The notes under the pieces were generated by a model that saw only the letters and a list, made by a program, of their open reading frames with translations, did no database searches and was not told where the DNA came from. From contig JBBSGR010000002.1 in assembly GCA_038253945.1 (NCBI GenBank), forward strand, positions 248,001 to 312,000: a stretch of 64,000 nt of DNA. Direction: 5' to 3'. This document shows, piece after piece, positions 32,934-41,772 of the stretch (its first letter is position 1; every line of letters starts with the position of its first letter). This DNA comes from JBBRYW01 sp038253945 (GTDB lineage Bacteria; Actinomycetota; Thermoleophilia; Gaiellales; Gaiellaceae). The position numbers and the translations under genes are program-made.

Positions 32934-34940
32934 ATGCCTGCTTTCAAAACATCGGACATCTACCGGCCGACCGGCGACCAGCCGAGCGCGATCGCGACCC
33001 TCTCGGAGGGGCTTCTCGCCGGCGAGCGCTACCAGACGATGCTCGGCGCCACCGGAACGGGCAAGACCGCGACGATGGCGTGGATCATCGAGCAGGTCGG
33101 CAAGCCGGCTCTGGTGATCGCGCACAACAAGACGCTCGCGGCGCAACTCTGCAACGAGTTCCGCGAGTTCTTCCCATCCAACGCAGTCGAGTACTTCGTC
33201 TCCTACTACGACTACTACCAGCCCGAGGCTTACGTCCCGCAGGCCGATCTGTACATCGAGAAGGACTCCTCGCAGAACGACGACATCGCACGGCTCCGCC
33301 TCGCGGCCACGTCCTCGCTGTTCACGCGGCGGGACGTGATCGTCGTCGCCTCCGTCTCGTGCATCTACGGCCTCGGCTCGCCCGAGGAGTGGCGCGAGCG
33401 CGTCCTGATCCTGACGATCGGCGAGGAGCACGACAGAGACGCCGTGCTGCGCAAGCTGATCGAGAGCCAGTACGTGCGAAACGACACCGTCCTGGGGCGC
33501 GGCCGCTTCCGCGTCAAGGGCGACGTGATGGAGATCCAGCCCGCGAACGCGGAGACCGCCTACCGCGTCTCGTTCTTCGGCGACGAGGTGGAGCAGATCA
33601 CGCATTTCGATCCGCTGACGGGCGAGATCTTCGCCCGCCTGGAGAACCTCACCATCTGGCCCGCGACCGAGTACGTCACCTCCAAGCCCACTGTCGAGCG
33701 AGCGGTCGAGGAGATCAAGCACGAGCTCCAGGGGCGGGTCAGGGAGCTGGAGACGGGCGGCCGCATGCTCGAGGCGCACCGCCTCCGCCAGCGAACCGAG
33801 TACGACCTCGAGCTGATGCAGGAGCTCGGCTTCTGCAACGGGATCGAGAACTACTCGCGGATCCTCGAGGGCCGCCCGCCCGGCTCGCATCCCTTCACGC
33901 TGCTCGACTACTTCCCATCCGGCGAGTTCGTGTGCTTCGTCGATGAGTCGCACCAGACTGTGCCGCAGATCGGCGGCATGTACGAGGGCGACCGATCCCG
34001 CAAGCAGACGCTCGTCGACTACGGCTTCCGGCTGCCGTCCGCCCTCGACAACCGGCCGCTCCGCTTCGACGAGTTCCTGGAGAAGGTGCCGCAGCTCGTC
34101 TTCGTCTCTGCGACGCCGAGCGCGTTCGAGCTGCGTCACTCCACCCGCATCGCCGAGCAGCTCATCCGCCCGACCGGCATCGTCGATCCCGAGGTCGAGC
34201 TGCGCGCGACGAAGAACCAGATCGACGATCTCCTGAACGAGATCCGCCGGCGCGAGGAAGCGGGCGAGCGCGTCCTCGTGACGACGCTGACGAAGAAGAT
34301 GGCCGAGGACCTGACCGACTACCTGCTCGAGTCCGGCGTCAAGGCGCGCTACCTGCATTCCGAGATCGACACGCTCGAGCGAATCCAGATCATCCGCGAG
34401 CTCCGCCTCGGCGACTACGACGTGCTCGTCGGCGTGAATCTGCTGCGGGAAGGCCTCGACCTACCGGAGGTCTCGCTCGTCGCGATCCTCGACGCGGACA
34501 AGGAGGGCTTTCTGCGCGGCAAGACGGCGCTGATCCAGACGATCGGCCGCGCGGCACGGAACGTGAACGGCAAGGTGCTCCTGTACGCCGACAAGCTGAC
34601 CGAGGCGATCAAGGGCGCGCTCGACGAGACGAACCGCCGGCGCGCCGTGCAGGTCGCCTACAACGAGGAGCACGGGATCACGCCGGAGTCGATCAGGAAG
34701 GGGGTCTCGGACATCGCCGAGTTCCTCTCGCTCGAGCAGCCGCACGTGCCGACGCGCCGGCGCGGCGGGCGCAAGGTGGAGGGGATGGACCGCGGCGAGC
34801 TGGAGCGGCTCGTGATCGATCTCGAGCAGGAGATGTTCGTGGCCGCCGAGGAGCTCCGCTTCGAGTACGCCGCGAAGCTGCGCGACGAGATCAAGGATCT
34901 GCGGCGAGAGCTGAATGCGCTCGCCGCAACGGCCGCCTGA
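32934..34940 (+). CDS. uvrB: Excinuclease ABC subunit B
   Basis: A 668-residue helicase-like protein that receives damaged DNA from UvrA and recruits UvrC in nucleotide excision repair. Walker A is GATGTGKTATMAW; the beta-hairpin is YYDYYQPEAYVPQADLYIEK; helicase motifs include FVDESHQTVPQI, FVSATPSAFEL and QTIGRAARNVNGKVLLYADK. The C-terminal UVR domain (LEQEMFVAAEELRFEYAAKL) that binds UvrC is intact. Start ATG 32934 is the only one before MPAFKTSDIYRPTGDQP. A separate in-frame ORF follows the stop. Confidence 0.97.
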   Translation: MPAFKTSDIYRPTGDQPSAIATLSEGLLAGERYQTMLGATGTGKTATMAWIIEQVGKPALVIAHNKTLAAQLCNEFREFFPSNAVEYFVSYYDYYQPEAYVPQADLYIEKDSSQNDDIARLRLAATSSLFTRRDVIVVASVSCIYGLGSPEEWRERVLILTIGEEHDRDAVLRKLIESQYVRNDTVLGRGRFRVKGDVMEIQPANAETAYRVSFFGDEVEQITHFDPLTGEIFARLENLTIWPATEYVTSKPTVERAVEEIKHELQGRVRELETGGRMLEAHRLRQRTEYDLELMQELGFCNGIENYSRILEGRPPGSHPFTLLDYFPSGEFVCFVDESHQTVPQIGGMYEGDRSRKQTLVDYGFRLPSALDNRPLRFDEFLEKVPQLVFVSATPSAFELRHSTRIAEQLIRPTGIVDPEVELRATKNQIDDLLNEIRRREEAGERVLVTTLTKKMAEDLTDYLLESGVKARYLHSEIDTLERIQIIRELRLGDYDVLVGVNLLREGLDLPEVSLVAILDADKEGFLRGKTALIQTIGRAARNVNGKVLLYADKLTEAIKGALDETNRRRAVQVAYNEEHGITPESIRKGVSDIAEFLSLEQPHVPTRRRGGRKVEGMDRGELERLVIDLEQEMFVAAEELRFEYAAKLRDEIKDLRRELNALAATAA

Positions 34941-34964
34941 GCTCGCAGGCTCCTCGACGAGCTG

Positions 34965-35159
34965 GTGGGGCCCTCGGAGCGGTATCCAACGCGAGCCGCG
35001 GCTGTAAGGGTTGCGATCGACCGCTTGCTCGCCGATGAGCGACAGCTGCTGATCGACCGCGCGATCGTCGAGGGCTACACGCGCATGCCGCCGACGCGCG
35101 AGGAAGACGCGTATTCACGAGCGGCCGCTCTCCGCTCCGTCGGCGAGGAGCCCTGGTGA
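34965..35159 (+). pseudogene. Headless MazE/VapB-type antitoxin remnant
   Basis: From GTG 34965, 64 residues match the second half of RHH antitoxins: YPTRAAAVRVAIDRLLADER, then IDRAIVEGYTRMPPTREEDA and the Glu-Glu-Pro-Trp end. The first beta strand and helix are missing: the homologous sequence goes back only to RRLLDELVGPSE at 34941, the base after the uvrB stop. The frame is the same as uvrB, so readthrough would give a fusion. No toxin gene follows; 160 bp of featureless DNA lead to the next gene. Probably a relic; alternatively a short functional protein. Confidence 0.55.
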
Positions 35160-35318
35160 GGAGGGGGAAGTCTGGACCCGACGTCATGGCTCGCGTCTGC
35201 GGTTCATTTGGGTACGCGACCGGTTGCGAACGCTGAGATCCGGTCCTCGGGCGACGCGCTTGCGGAGCGCCTTCGATCGCAGTGGCCGCCGCGAAAAACG
35301 GGCGGTTAGGCTTGGCGC

Positions 35319-35733
35319 GTGGGTCTGGCCTTCATCGTCGGGGTTCTCCTCTTCGGCTTCGTGATCGGAATGGCCGCGCGCTTTGCCGTGCCCGGCCCCG
35401 ACCCGATGCCGATCTGGCTGACCACGGGAATTGGCGTGCTCGGCTCCGTCGCGGGCGGCCTCCTAGCGCAGCTCTTCACCGACTCGGCCGGAAGCCTGCT
35501 CTTCGCCTTCGGCGGGGCAGTCGGGCTCGATCGCCTACCGCCGGTTGGTTCAGGGTCGCGGCATCACGGGTCCGCAGGCGAAGAATCCACCCACTCGCGG
35601 CTGGGGTCTGGGCCGCCGAAAGCCGGCGAATCGGCACCTCCACATGCTGGGTGAGCTTCGCGACGCCGGCATCGTGACGCCGGAGGAGTACGACGCGAAA
35701 CGGGCGCTGCTGGACGAGCGCGCGCGGGTTTGA
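35319..35733 (+). pseudogene. GlsB/YeaQ/YmgE-type membrane protein with SHOCT tail, frameshifted
   Basis: GTG 35319 starts a transglycosylase-associated (GlsB) protein: FIVGVLLFGFVIGMAARFAV, PGPDPMPIWLTTGIGVLGSV and LFAFGGAVG. At about 35529 one extra G breaks the frame; removing it gives AYRRLVQGRGITGPQAKNP and a C-terminal SHOCT motif (MLGELRDAGIVTPEEYDAKR) that ends at 35733. Seen: two frames that join perfectly. It could be a sequencing error rather than a real mutation. A complete paralogue follows. Confidence 0.7.
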
Positions 35734-35788
35734 GGGCGCTCCAGGACGGGGATTCGACCCCTATACGACAGTGATCAAGGAGGGGTTG

Positions 35789-36064
35789 ATGGGAATCATC
35801 GCATTCATCGTGCTCGGCTTGCTGGCCGGTGTGATCGCCAAGGCGATCCTGCCGGGCGACGATCCCGGGGGCATCATCGTCACGACGTTGATCGGAATCG
35901 CCGGAGCGATCCTCGGCGGCTTTCTCGCCGCCGCTCTCTTCGGCGCTCACCCGCTCGACGACTTCTTCGACATCAGTACCTGGCTGACGGCCATCGCGGG
36001 CTCCATCCTGCTGCTCCTGATCTACCGGATGGTGACCGGACGGCGCGGCAGGCTAGCCCACTAG
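35789..36064 (+). CDS. GlsB/YeaQ/YmgE family membrane protein
   Basis: A 91-residue protein from ATG 35789 with RBS AAGGAGG. Three membrane helices: FIVLGLLAGVIAKAILPGDD, GGIIVTTLIGIAGAILGGFL and LTAIAGSILLLLIYRMVTG. The glycine pattern and PGDDPGG loop are typical of the family, linked in other bacteria to envelope stress. No SHOCT tail, unlike its neighbour. Confidence 0.85.
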   Translation: MGIIAFIVLGLLAGVIAKAILPGDDPGGIIVTTLIGIAGAILGGFLAAALFGAHPLDDFFDISTWLTAIAGSILLLLIYRMVTGRRGRLAH

Positions 36065-36146
36065 CGGCGTGGCGGCGTGGGTTTGTATGTCATTGCGCTC
36101 GACCGGTCGATTCAGACGGAACGCGGGAGCACGCATTCCTGAGGTC

Positions 36147-36164
36147 GGCGCCGCAAGCGGCGCC
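36147..36164. terminator. GC-rich hairpin between convergent genes
   Basis: GGCGCCGC-AA-GCGGCGCC is a perfect 8-bp stem with a 2-nt loop at the end of the minus-strand phosphoesterase and downstream of the GlsB gene. No T-tract on either side, so it may act as a weak bidirectional terminator. Confidence 0.5.
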
Positions 36165-36985
36165 TAGGCCGGCTCCGAGGAGAGGGTCTCGCGGCCGCGA
36201 GCGAAGTTGCGGACGGCCGTGAGACCCCATTCGCTGTCGCGCCAGACGAACGTCCTCACGGTCAGCGAGTCCGGCTCGACGTCGTAGACGTGGAGGCCGC
36301 GCGCCTCACCGTGGCGATCGGGGCGCGGTTGGCCAAGCCCGGGGGCAATCGAGACCACGACGCCCTCCTCGCCGCCGCGAGATACCTCGAATTCACGTCG
36401 CTCGCTGACTGCTCCCTGGTGGATGTGCCCCGCCAGAATGAGCTCCGCACGCGCCTCGACGAGCGCTCCGAGAACCTCGCTCCGCGCGGCCACGGGCTTC
36501 TTGCTGGACCGCCACGGCGCGCCGAGCAGGTGGTGGTGCAGTACGGCGACGCGCAGCGCCGCTCCATCGGAGCCTTGCAGGAGCGAAGCCGCGCGCCCGA
36601 GCTGATGCTCGCTCAGGCCGCCCGACTGGTGGCGCCACGGGCGGACGGAGTTCAGCCCGACGACGAAGAACTCATCTGACCGGTAGATCGGCTCTGTCGT
36701 CTCCCAGTGGCGCTCGAACTCGGCAAATGGTCGCGAGAAGCGAGCTGGAACGGTGTACGGGATGTCGTGGTTGCCCGGGATCGCGACGACGGGGCGGCCG
36801 AACCCGCGGAGAAAGGCTGCCGCTCGGTCGTGCTGTGAACGCAGGCCCCGGTGAGTGAGGTCGCCGCTCGCCACGATCAACTCGGGGTTCAGCCGCTCGA
36901 CGAGAGCGGCGATCGCCGGCTCCAGCGCAGCGTCCTCCGGCGTGCCGATATGCAGATCGGAGACGTGGAGGAGCCGGGCGGGCAC
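36164..36985 (-). CDS. Calcineurin-like metallophosphoesterase
   Basis: A 273-residue phosphoesterase with the full metal-binding set: HVSDLHIG (Asp-x-His), ASGDLTHRG, IPGNHDIPY, AVLHHHLLG and LAGHIHQG. The YDVEPDSLTVRTFVWRDSEW end is seen in cyclic-nucleotide-phosphodiesterase-like (CpdA/Icc) members. No signal peptide, so cytosolic. Substrate unresolved. It diverges from the small membrane-protein gene at 37014, 28 bp away. Confidence 0.88.
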   Translation of the reverse strand: MPARLLHVSDLHIGTPEDAALEPAIAALVERLNPELIVASGDLTHRGLRSQHDRAAAFLRGFGRPVVAIPGNHDIPYTVPARFSRPFAEFERHWETTEPIYRSDEFFVVGLNSVRPWRHQSGGLSEHQLGRAASLLQGSDGAALRVAVLHHHLLGAPWRSSKKPVAARSEVLGALVEARAELILAGHIHQGAVSERREFEVSRGGEEGVVVSIAPGLGQPRPDRHGEARGLHVYDVEPDSLTVRTFVWRDSEWGLTAVRNFARGRETLSSEPA

Positions 36986-37013
36986 GACCGGGGCAGGCTA
37001 TAGACTCCATTGC

Positions 37014-37253
37014 GTGACAGACGAGGCCACGGAGACCTTCGATGATCTCTACCTCGGCCTGCGCGCTGGCGGCGCGATGCGTAAGAAGCGCCGCGGCGAG
37101 TCGCTGACGCAGGAGGAGGCGGAGGCGCTCGGCCGCTGGCAGCGCCTCTCGGCCTGGCGCAAGGCCATGGCGATCGGCGGCTTCGCGGTTGGGACGTTCG
37201 GCCTCGGCTTCACGCTCGGCGGACTCGTCTTCGGGCGCTGGCGCAAAGCCTAG
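37014..37253 (+). CDS. Small single-helix membrane protein
   Basis: A 79-residue protein from GTG 37014. The acidic-then-basic cytosolic part (ETFDDLYLGLRAGGAMRKKR, then SLTQEEAEALGRWQRLSAWR) is followed by one membrane helix (MAIGGFAVGTFGLGFTLGGL) and a basic end. A TATAGA element at 36999-37004 ends 9 bp before the start, so the mRNA may be nearly leaderless. No family recognised. Confidence 0.65.
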   Translation: MTDEATETFDDLYLGLRAGGAMRKKRRGESLTQEEAEALGRWQRLSAWRKAMAIGGFAVGTFGLGFTLGGLVFGRWRKA

Positions 37254-37268
37254 TAGCGCCCCGTCCAC

Positions 37269-38321
37269 TCACCCCTCGACGTCCTTCGCCGCGAAGAGAA
37301 CGGTCGGAACCTCCTCCGCGGCCGGGTCCTTGTTCAGGACGATGACGTTCACGAGCGTCGCCACCACGGCCGCAAGCGGAATCGCGAGCAGGACGGCGAA
37401 TCCGCCGAAGAGGATGGCCGTGGCCGAGACCGAGATCAGCACGAGCAGCGGCGAGAGGCCCACTGCCTCCCCGAGGACGCGGGGGATCACGATGTAGTCC
37501 TCGAGTAGGCGAACGGTCAGGACCACGACGCCTGCAGCCACCCCGAGGCCGAGCGAGTGGGTCAGGCCGACGGCAACGGCGACTCCGCCCGCTGCGAGCG
37601 GTCCGACGACCGGGATGAGCTCGACGAGGCCCGCGAAGACGCCGACGAGCAGCCAGAAGGGCAGTCCGATCAGCCAGAATGCCAGCGAGAGAACGGTGGC
37701 GACGAGGGTGACGAGCAAGCCCTGCCCGCGGACGTACGCGCCGAGCTTGGCGTCGATCAGGTCCCAGGTGTCGCGCACGACCTTGCGCCGGGGTCGTGGC
37801 AAGACCGAGGTGACGAGGGTGACGGCGCGATCGCGCTCGAAGATCCAGTAGGCGGCGCTCGCGAAGACGAAGAAGATGGCGATCAGCACCTCGAACGCGC
37901 GGACGCCGATCTGCACGGCCGGATGCACGATCTTGCCGGCCGACGGGAGGCGGTTGATCCGCTTCTGGACGGCGACGAGAACGTCGTGCTTGATCCCGGT
38001 CGAGTTGTGAGTCGCGGTCTTCAGCTCGGCGCTCGACGTCGGGACCGCAGCCGAGAGCTGATCGCGGGCGGTCGGGACGACGAACCACAGGAGGAGCGCG
38101 ATGGCTCCCGCGAGAACGGCGTAGTGGAGCAGTACGCCGACGCCTCGAGGAATGCGCCTGCGAGCCAGCGCCTCGACGCTCGGACGCATCGCGGCGGCAA
38201 TGATCACCGCCAGGAAGAGGAGCGAGATCACCAGCTTGAGCTTCCACAGCGCAAGGGCACCGACGATGACCGATCCGATGACGAGCGCCGCGATGAACGC
38301 TGTACGGGCAGTGTCGCGCAT
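37269..38321 (-). CDS. AI-2E/PerM family membrane transporter
   Basis: A 350-residue protein; I start at ATG 38321 (MRDTARTAFIAALVIGSVIV) since the longer frame upstream is compositionally noise. Eight membrane segments in the AI-2E (UPF0118) pattern: LLFLAVIIAAAMRPSVEALA, RRIPRGVGVLLHYAVLAG, FWLIGLPFWLLVGVFAGLVE, LIPVVGPLAAGG and LEDYIVIPRVLGEAVGLSPL. Members export small molecules or ions (e.g. Na+/H+). Substrate unknown. Confidence 0.85.
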   Translation of the reverse strand: MRDTARTAFIAALVIGSVIVGALALWKLKLVISLLFLAVIIAAAMRPSVEALARRRIPRGVGVLLHYAVLAGAIALLLWFVVPTARDQLSAAVPTSSAELKTATHNSTGIKHDVLVAVQKRINRLPSAGKIVHPAVQIGVRAFEVLIAIFFVFASAAYWIFERDRAVTLVTSVLPRPRRKVVRDTWDLIDAKLGAYVRGQGLLVTLVATVLSLAFWLIGLPFWLLVGVFAGLVELIPVVGPLAAGGVAVAVGLTHSLGLGVAAGVVVLTVRLLEDYIVIPRVLGEAVGLSPLLVLISVSATAILFGGFAVLLAIPLAAVVATLVNVIVLNKDPAAEEVPTVLFAAKDVEG

Positions 38322-38445
38322 CCAGTGAGTGTCTCCGTGGACGGCTCGCGACAAACGGCCCGCGTCTCCGACTGCAACGACCGGCGCGCGGCCTGGATGA
38401 CCCACGCTTCGTAGGAAAGGCTCGCCGGACGCCGAAGGCGGCCTC

Positions 38446-38859
38446 GTGCCGGTCGAGCCTCGCCGATCCTCTCGCTTCAGTTTCCGGCAGCACGGGATCG
38501 TCCTCGCGCGTCCGTTCGCGAAAGCGCTGCTGCTTGCCGCTGCCGGAGGAGTGCTCGTGCGGGTCGGCTGGCCGCTACTCCTCGCGGGGGCCCTTCTCCT
38601 CGCCCTCTCGGCGCTCGTCGCGACCCGGGCCGCGTGGCGCTGGGAGCGCACGCTCGTCGTCGTGACCGGCGAGGAGCTCAAGCTCGTGCACGGGACTCTG
38701 AGGCGGCGCTCGAGGGCGGTTCCGCTCCGCTCGGTGGGCGCCGTGGTGGTCGAGCAGACGCTGCTCGGGAGGCTGCTCGGCTACGGCACCCTGATCGTAG
38801 GCGGCCTCGAGATCGGGTACGTCAGTCGGCCCGCCGAGCTCGCCCGCGTGCTGTCCTAG
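38446..38859 (+). CDS. Bacterial PH-domain membrane protein (YdbS-like)
   Basis: A 137-residue protein with two membrane segments (PFAKALLLAAAGGVLVRVGW, LLLAGALLLALSALVATRA) followed by a bacterial PH domain (WERTLVVVTGEELKLVHGTL, then VPLRSVGAVVVEQTLLGRLL). GTG 38446 is the only reasonable start. It ends 1 bp before a LexA box that belongs to uvrA. Confidence 0.75.
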   Translation: MPVEPRRSSRFSFRQHGIVLARPFAKALLLAAAGGVLVRVGWPLLLAGALLLALSALVATRAAWRWERTLVVVTGEELKLVHGTLRRRSRAVPLRSVGAVVVEQTLLGRLLGYGTLIVGGLEIGYVSRPAELARVLS

Positions 38860-38873
38860 CGAACGCTTGTTCG
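38860..38873. promoter_or_regulatory. LexA (SOS) box upstream of uvrA
   Basis: CGAACGCTTGTTCG is an exact CGAAC-N4-GTTCG palindrome, the consensus LexA site of actinobacteria and Firmicutes. It lies about 30 bp upstream of the uvrA ATG, with TAGACT (38889-38894) as a possible -10. uvrA should therefore be DNA-damage inducible. Confidence 0.8.
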
Positions 38874-38903
38874 CGTCCGAGCCCGGCGCTAGACTGGCCT
38901 TGC

Positions 38904-41765
38904 ATGAGCGGCAGCACCCAGGAGCTCGTCGTTCACGGCGCCCGCGAGCACAACCTCAAGGACATCACAGTCCGCCTGCCGCGGCACGCGCTCGTCTGCA
39001 TCACGGGGCTCTCGGGCTCGGGCAAATCGTCGCTTGCCTTCGACACGATCTATGCGGAAGGCCAGCGCCGCTACGTCGAGTCGCTCTCCGCCTACGCGCG
39101 TCAGTTCCTGCAGATGATGGAGAAGCCGGACGTCGACTCGATCGACGGGCTGTCGCCTGCGATCTCGATCGACCAGAAGACGACCTCTCGCAACCCGCGC
39201 TCGACTGTCGGGACCGTGACCGAGATCTACGACTACCTGCGGCTGCTGTACGCGCGCATCGGCCATCCGCACTGCCCGATCTGCGGCCGTCCGATCGCCG
39301 GCCAGAGCCTGGAAGGCATTGTCGACCAGGTGCTCCAGCTTCCGGAGGGCACGCGGTTCACCGTCAACGCGCCGGTCGTCCGCGACCGGAAAGGCGAGTA
39401 CAAGGACGTGTTCGAGGAACTCCGCGCCGATGGCTTCACCCGTGTGAAGGTGGACGGCGAGCAGCGGCTGCTCGAGGAGCCGATCGAGCTCGACAAGAAG
39501 TTCAAGCACACGATCGAGGTCGTGGTCGACCGGCTGGTGATGAAGCCCGACCTGCGCACCCGGCTCGCGCAATCGATCGAGACGGCGGCGGCGCTCGCGG
39601 ACGGCCTCGTCGTGATCGACCGGCTTGATCGTGTGGGCGGCTCGGAGTCGTCGATCACCTTCAGCGAGAAGTTCGCCTGCCCGGCGCACGGCGTCGGGCT
39701 GCCCGAGCTGCAGCCCCGCGTCTTCTCCTTCAACTCGCCGCACGGCGCCTGCCCGCGCTGTACCGGGCTCGGGTCGCAGCAGGAGATCGACCCCGATCTG
39801 CTCGTGCCCGACCCGACCGTCTCGATCGCGGAGGGCGCCCTCGTGCCGTGGTCGGTTGGAGGCTCGACGTTCTACGAAGCTGTCATCCAGGCGATCGCCG
39901 ACCGCTACGAGATCGACCTCGACGCACCGTGGCAGGATCTGAGCGAGGAGCAGCAGAATCTCTTCCTGTACGGAACGGACGGCGAGCGCGTCTACGTGCA
40001 GTACCGCAACCGGATGGGCCGGCGTCGCTCGTACATGCTCGCGTTCGAGGGCATCGTGCCGAGCCTCCAGCGCCGCTACCGCGAGACCGACTCGGCCCAA
40101 CAGCGCGAGCGGATCGAGGAGTACATGAGCTTCCGGCCCTGCCCGGTGTGCAAAGGCGCGCGGCTCAAGCCCGAGGTGCTCGCGGTGACGGTCGGCGAGC
40201 TCAACATCCACGAGTTCACCCGCATGTCGGTCACGCGGTCGATCGAGTTCCTCGGCGGGCTCGAGCTGACTCCTACCGAGCAGCTGATCGGCGCGCGGAT
40301 CATCAAGGAGATCCACGAGCGGCTCACCTTCCTGGACAACGTGGGCGTCGGCTACCTGCAGCTCGACCGCGCAGCCGGCACGCTGTCGGGTGGGGAGGCG
40401 CAGCGCCTTCGACTGGCGACGCAGATCGGCTCGCAACTCGTGGGCGTGCTGTACATCCTCGACGAGCCGTCGATCGGCCTGCACCAGCGCGACAACGGCA
40501 AGCTGATCGAGACACTCGAGCGCCTCCGCGACCTCGGCAACACGGTGCTCGTCGTCGAGCACGACGAGCAGATGATGCGGGCGGCCGACCATCTCGTCGA
40601 CATGGGGCCGGGGGCGGGCGAGCACGGCGGACACGTCGTCGCGCAGGGGCCGGCCGCGCTCGTGGAGCGAAACCCGGATTCCGTCACCGGCACGTTCTTG
40701 TCGGGCCAGCGCCGCATCGTCGTCCCCGAGCGGCGAGACGAGGACAACGGCTCGTTCTGGGTGCGCGGCGCGTCGATGCACAATCTGAAGGGGATCGACG
40801 TCGAGTTCCCGGTGGGTAAGTTCGTCTGCGTCACCGGCGTGTCGGGCTCGGGGAAGTCGACGCTCGTGAACGAGATCGTCTACAAGGCGCTCGCCAACCG
40901 GCTGCATCGGATGCGCGTGAAGCCCGGCGATCACGCCAGCTGCGAGGGAATCGAGTGCTACGACAAGGTGATCGACATCGACCAGTCGCCGATCGGACGA
41001 ACGCCGCGATCGAACCCGGCGACGTACACGAAGCTCTTCGACCACATTCGCGAGCTCTACTCGCTCACCCCCGAGGCGAAGGTGCGCGGCTACAAGCCGG
41101 GGCGTTTCTCGTTCAACGTCCGCGGCGGCCGCTGTGAGACCTGCAAGGGCGACGGCACGATCAAGATCGAGATGCACTTCCTGCCCGACGTCTACGTCCC
41201 CTGCGAGACGTGCCACGGGCGCCGCTACAACCGCGAGACCCTGGAGGTTCGCTTCAAGGGAAAGTCGATCGCCGACGTGCTCGAGATGTCGATCGAGGAG
41301 GCGCTCGCCTTCTTCGCCAAGATACCGAAGCTGCGGCGCCGGTTCCAGACGCTGAACGACGTCGGGCTGGAGTACGTCAAGCTCGGCCAGCCCGCGACGA
41401 CGCTTTCCGGCGGCGAGGCACAACGAGTCAAGCTTGCCGCGGAGCTCTCGAAGATCGCGACGGGGCGAACGCTCTACATCCTGGACGAGCCGACGACGGG
41501 CCTTCACTTCGCCGACATCGAGAAGCTGCTGCACGTCCTGCAGCGGCTCGTCGACGCGGGCAACACAGTCCTCGTGATCGAGCACAACCTCGACGTGATC
41601 AAGCAGGCGGACTGGCTCGTCGACCTCGGCCCCGAGGGCGGCGAGGGCGGGGGCGAGCTGATCGCGACCGGAACGCCCGAGGACGTCGCCGAGGTCCACG
41701 ACTCGTTCACGGGCCGATACCTGCGCGAGCTCCTGCCCGCTCGCGCCGCGGCTGCGGCCGCGTAG
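38904..41765 (+). CDS. uvrA: Excinuclease ABC subunit A
   Basis: A 953-residue damage-recognition ATPase with two ABC modules. First Walker A: GLSGSGKSSLAF; second: GVSGSGKSTLVN. Signatures LSGGEAQRLRLAT and LSGGEAQRVKLAA, Walker B YILDEPSIGLHQ and YILDEPTTGLHF. Zinc fingers at CPICGRPIAG and CETCKGDG...CETCHGRR. It loads UvrB at lesions. Start ATG 38904 (MSGSTQELVVHGAREHNLKD) is preceded by a LexA box. The vapC at 41773 converges from 7 bp away. Confidence 0.97.
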   Translation: MSGSTQELVVHGAREHNLKDITVRLPRHALVCITGLSGSGKSSLAFDTIYAEGQRRYVESLSAYARQFLQMMEKPDVDSIDGLSPAISIDQKTTSRNPRSTVGTVTEIYDYLRLLYARIGHPHCPICGRPIAGQSLEGIVDQVLQLPEGTRFTVNAPVVRDRKGEYKDVFEELRADGFTRVKVDGEQRLLEEPIELDKKFKHTIEVVVDRLVMKPDLRTRLAQSIETAAALADGLVVIDRLDRVGGSESSITFSEKFACPAHGVGLPELQPRVFSFNSPHGACPRCTGLGSQQEIDPDLLVPDPTVSIAEGALVPWSVGGSTFYEAVIQAIADRYEIDLDAPWQDLSEEQQNLFLYGTDGERVYVQYRNRMGRRRSYMLAFEGIVPSLQRRYRETDSAQQRERIEEYMSFRPCPVCKGARLKPEVLAVTVGELNIHEFTRMSVTRSIEFLGGLELTPTEQLIGARIIKEIHERLTFLDNVGVGYLQLDRAAGTLSGGEAQRLRLATQIGSQLVGVLYILDEPSIGLHQRDNGKLIETLERLRDLGNTVLVVEHDEQMMRAADHLVDMGPGAGEHGGHVVAQGPAALVERNPDSVTGTFLSGQRRIVVPERRDEDNGSFWVRGASMHNLKGIDVEFPVGKFVCVTGVSGSGKSTLVNEIVYKALANRLHRMRVKPGDHASCEGIECYDKVIDIDQSPIGRTPRSNPATYTKLFDHIRELYSLTPEAKVRGYKPGRFSFNVRGGRCETCKGDGTIKIEMHFLPDVYVPCETCHGRRYNRETLEVRFKGKSIADVLEMSIEEALAFFAKIPKLRRRFQTLNDVGLEYVKLGQPATTLSGGEAQRVKLAAELSKIATGRTLYILDEPTTGLHFADIEKLLHVLQRLVDAGNTVLVIEHNLDVIKQADWLVDLGPEGGEGGGELIATGTPEDVAEVHDSFTGRYLRELLPARAAAAAA

Positions 41766-41772
41766 CCGAGGC

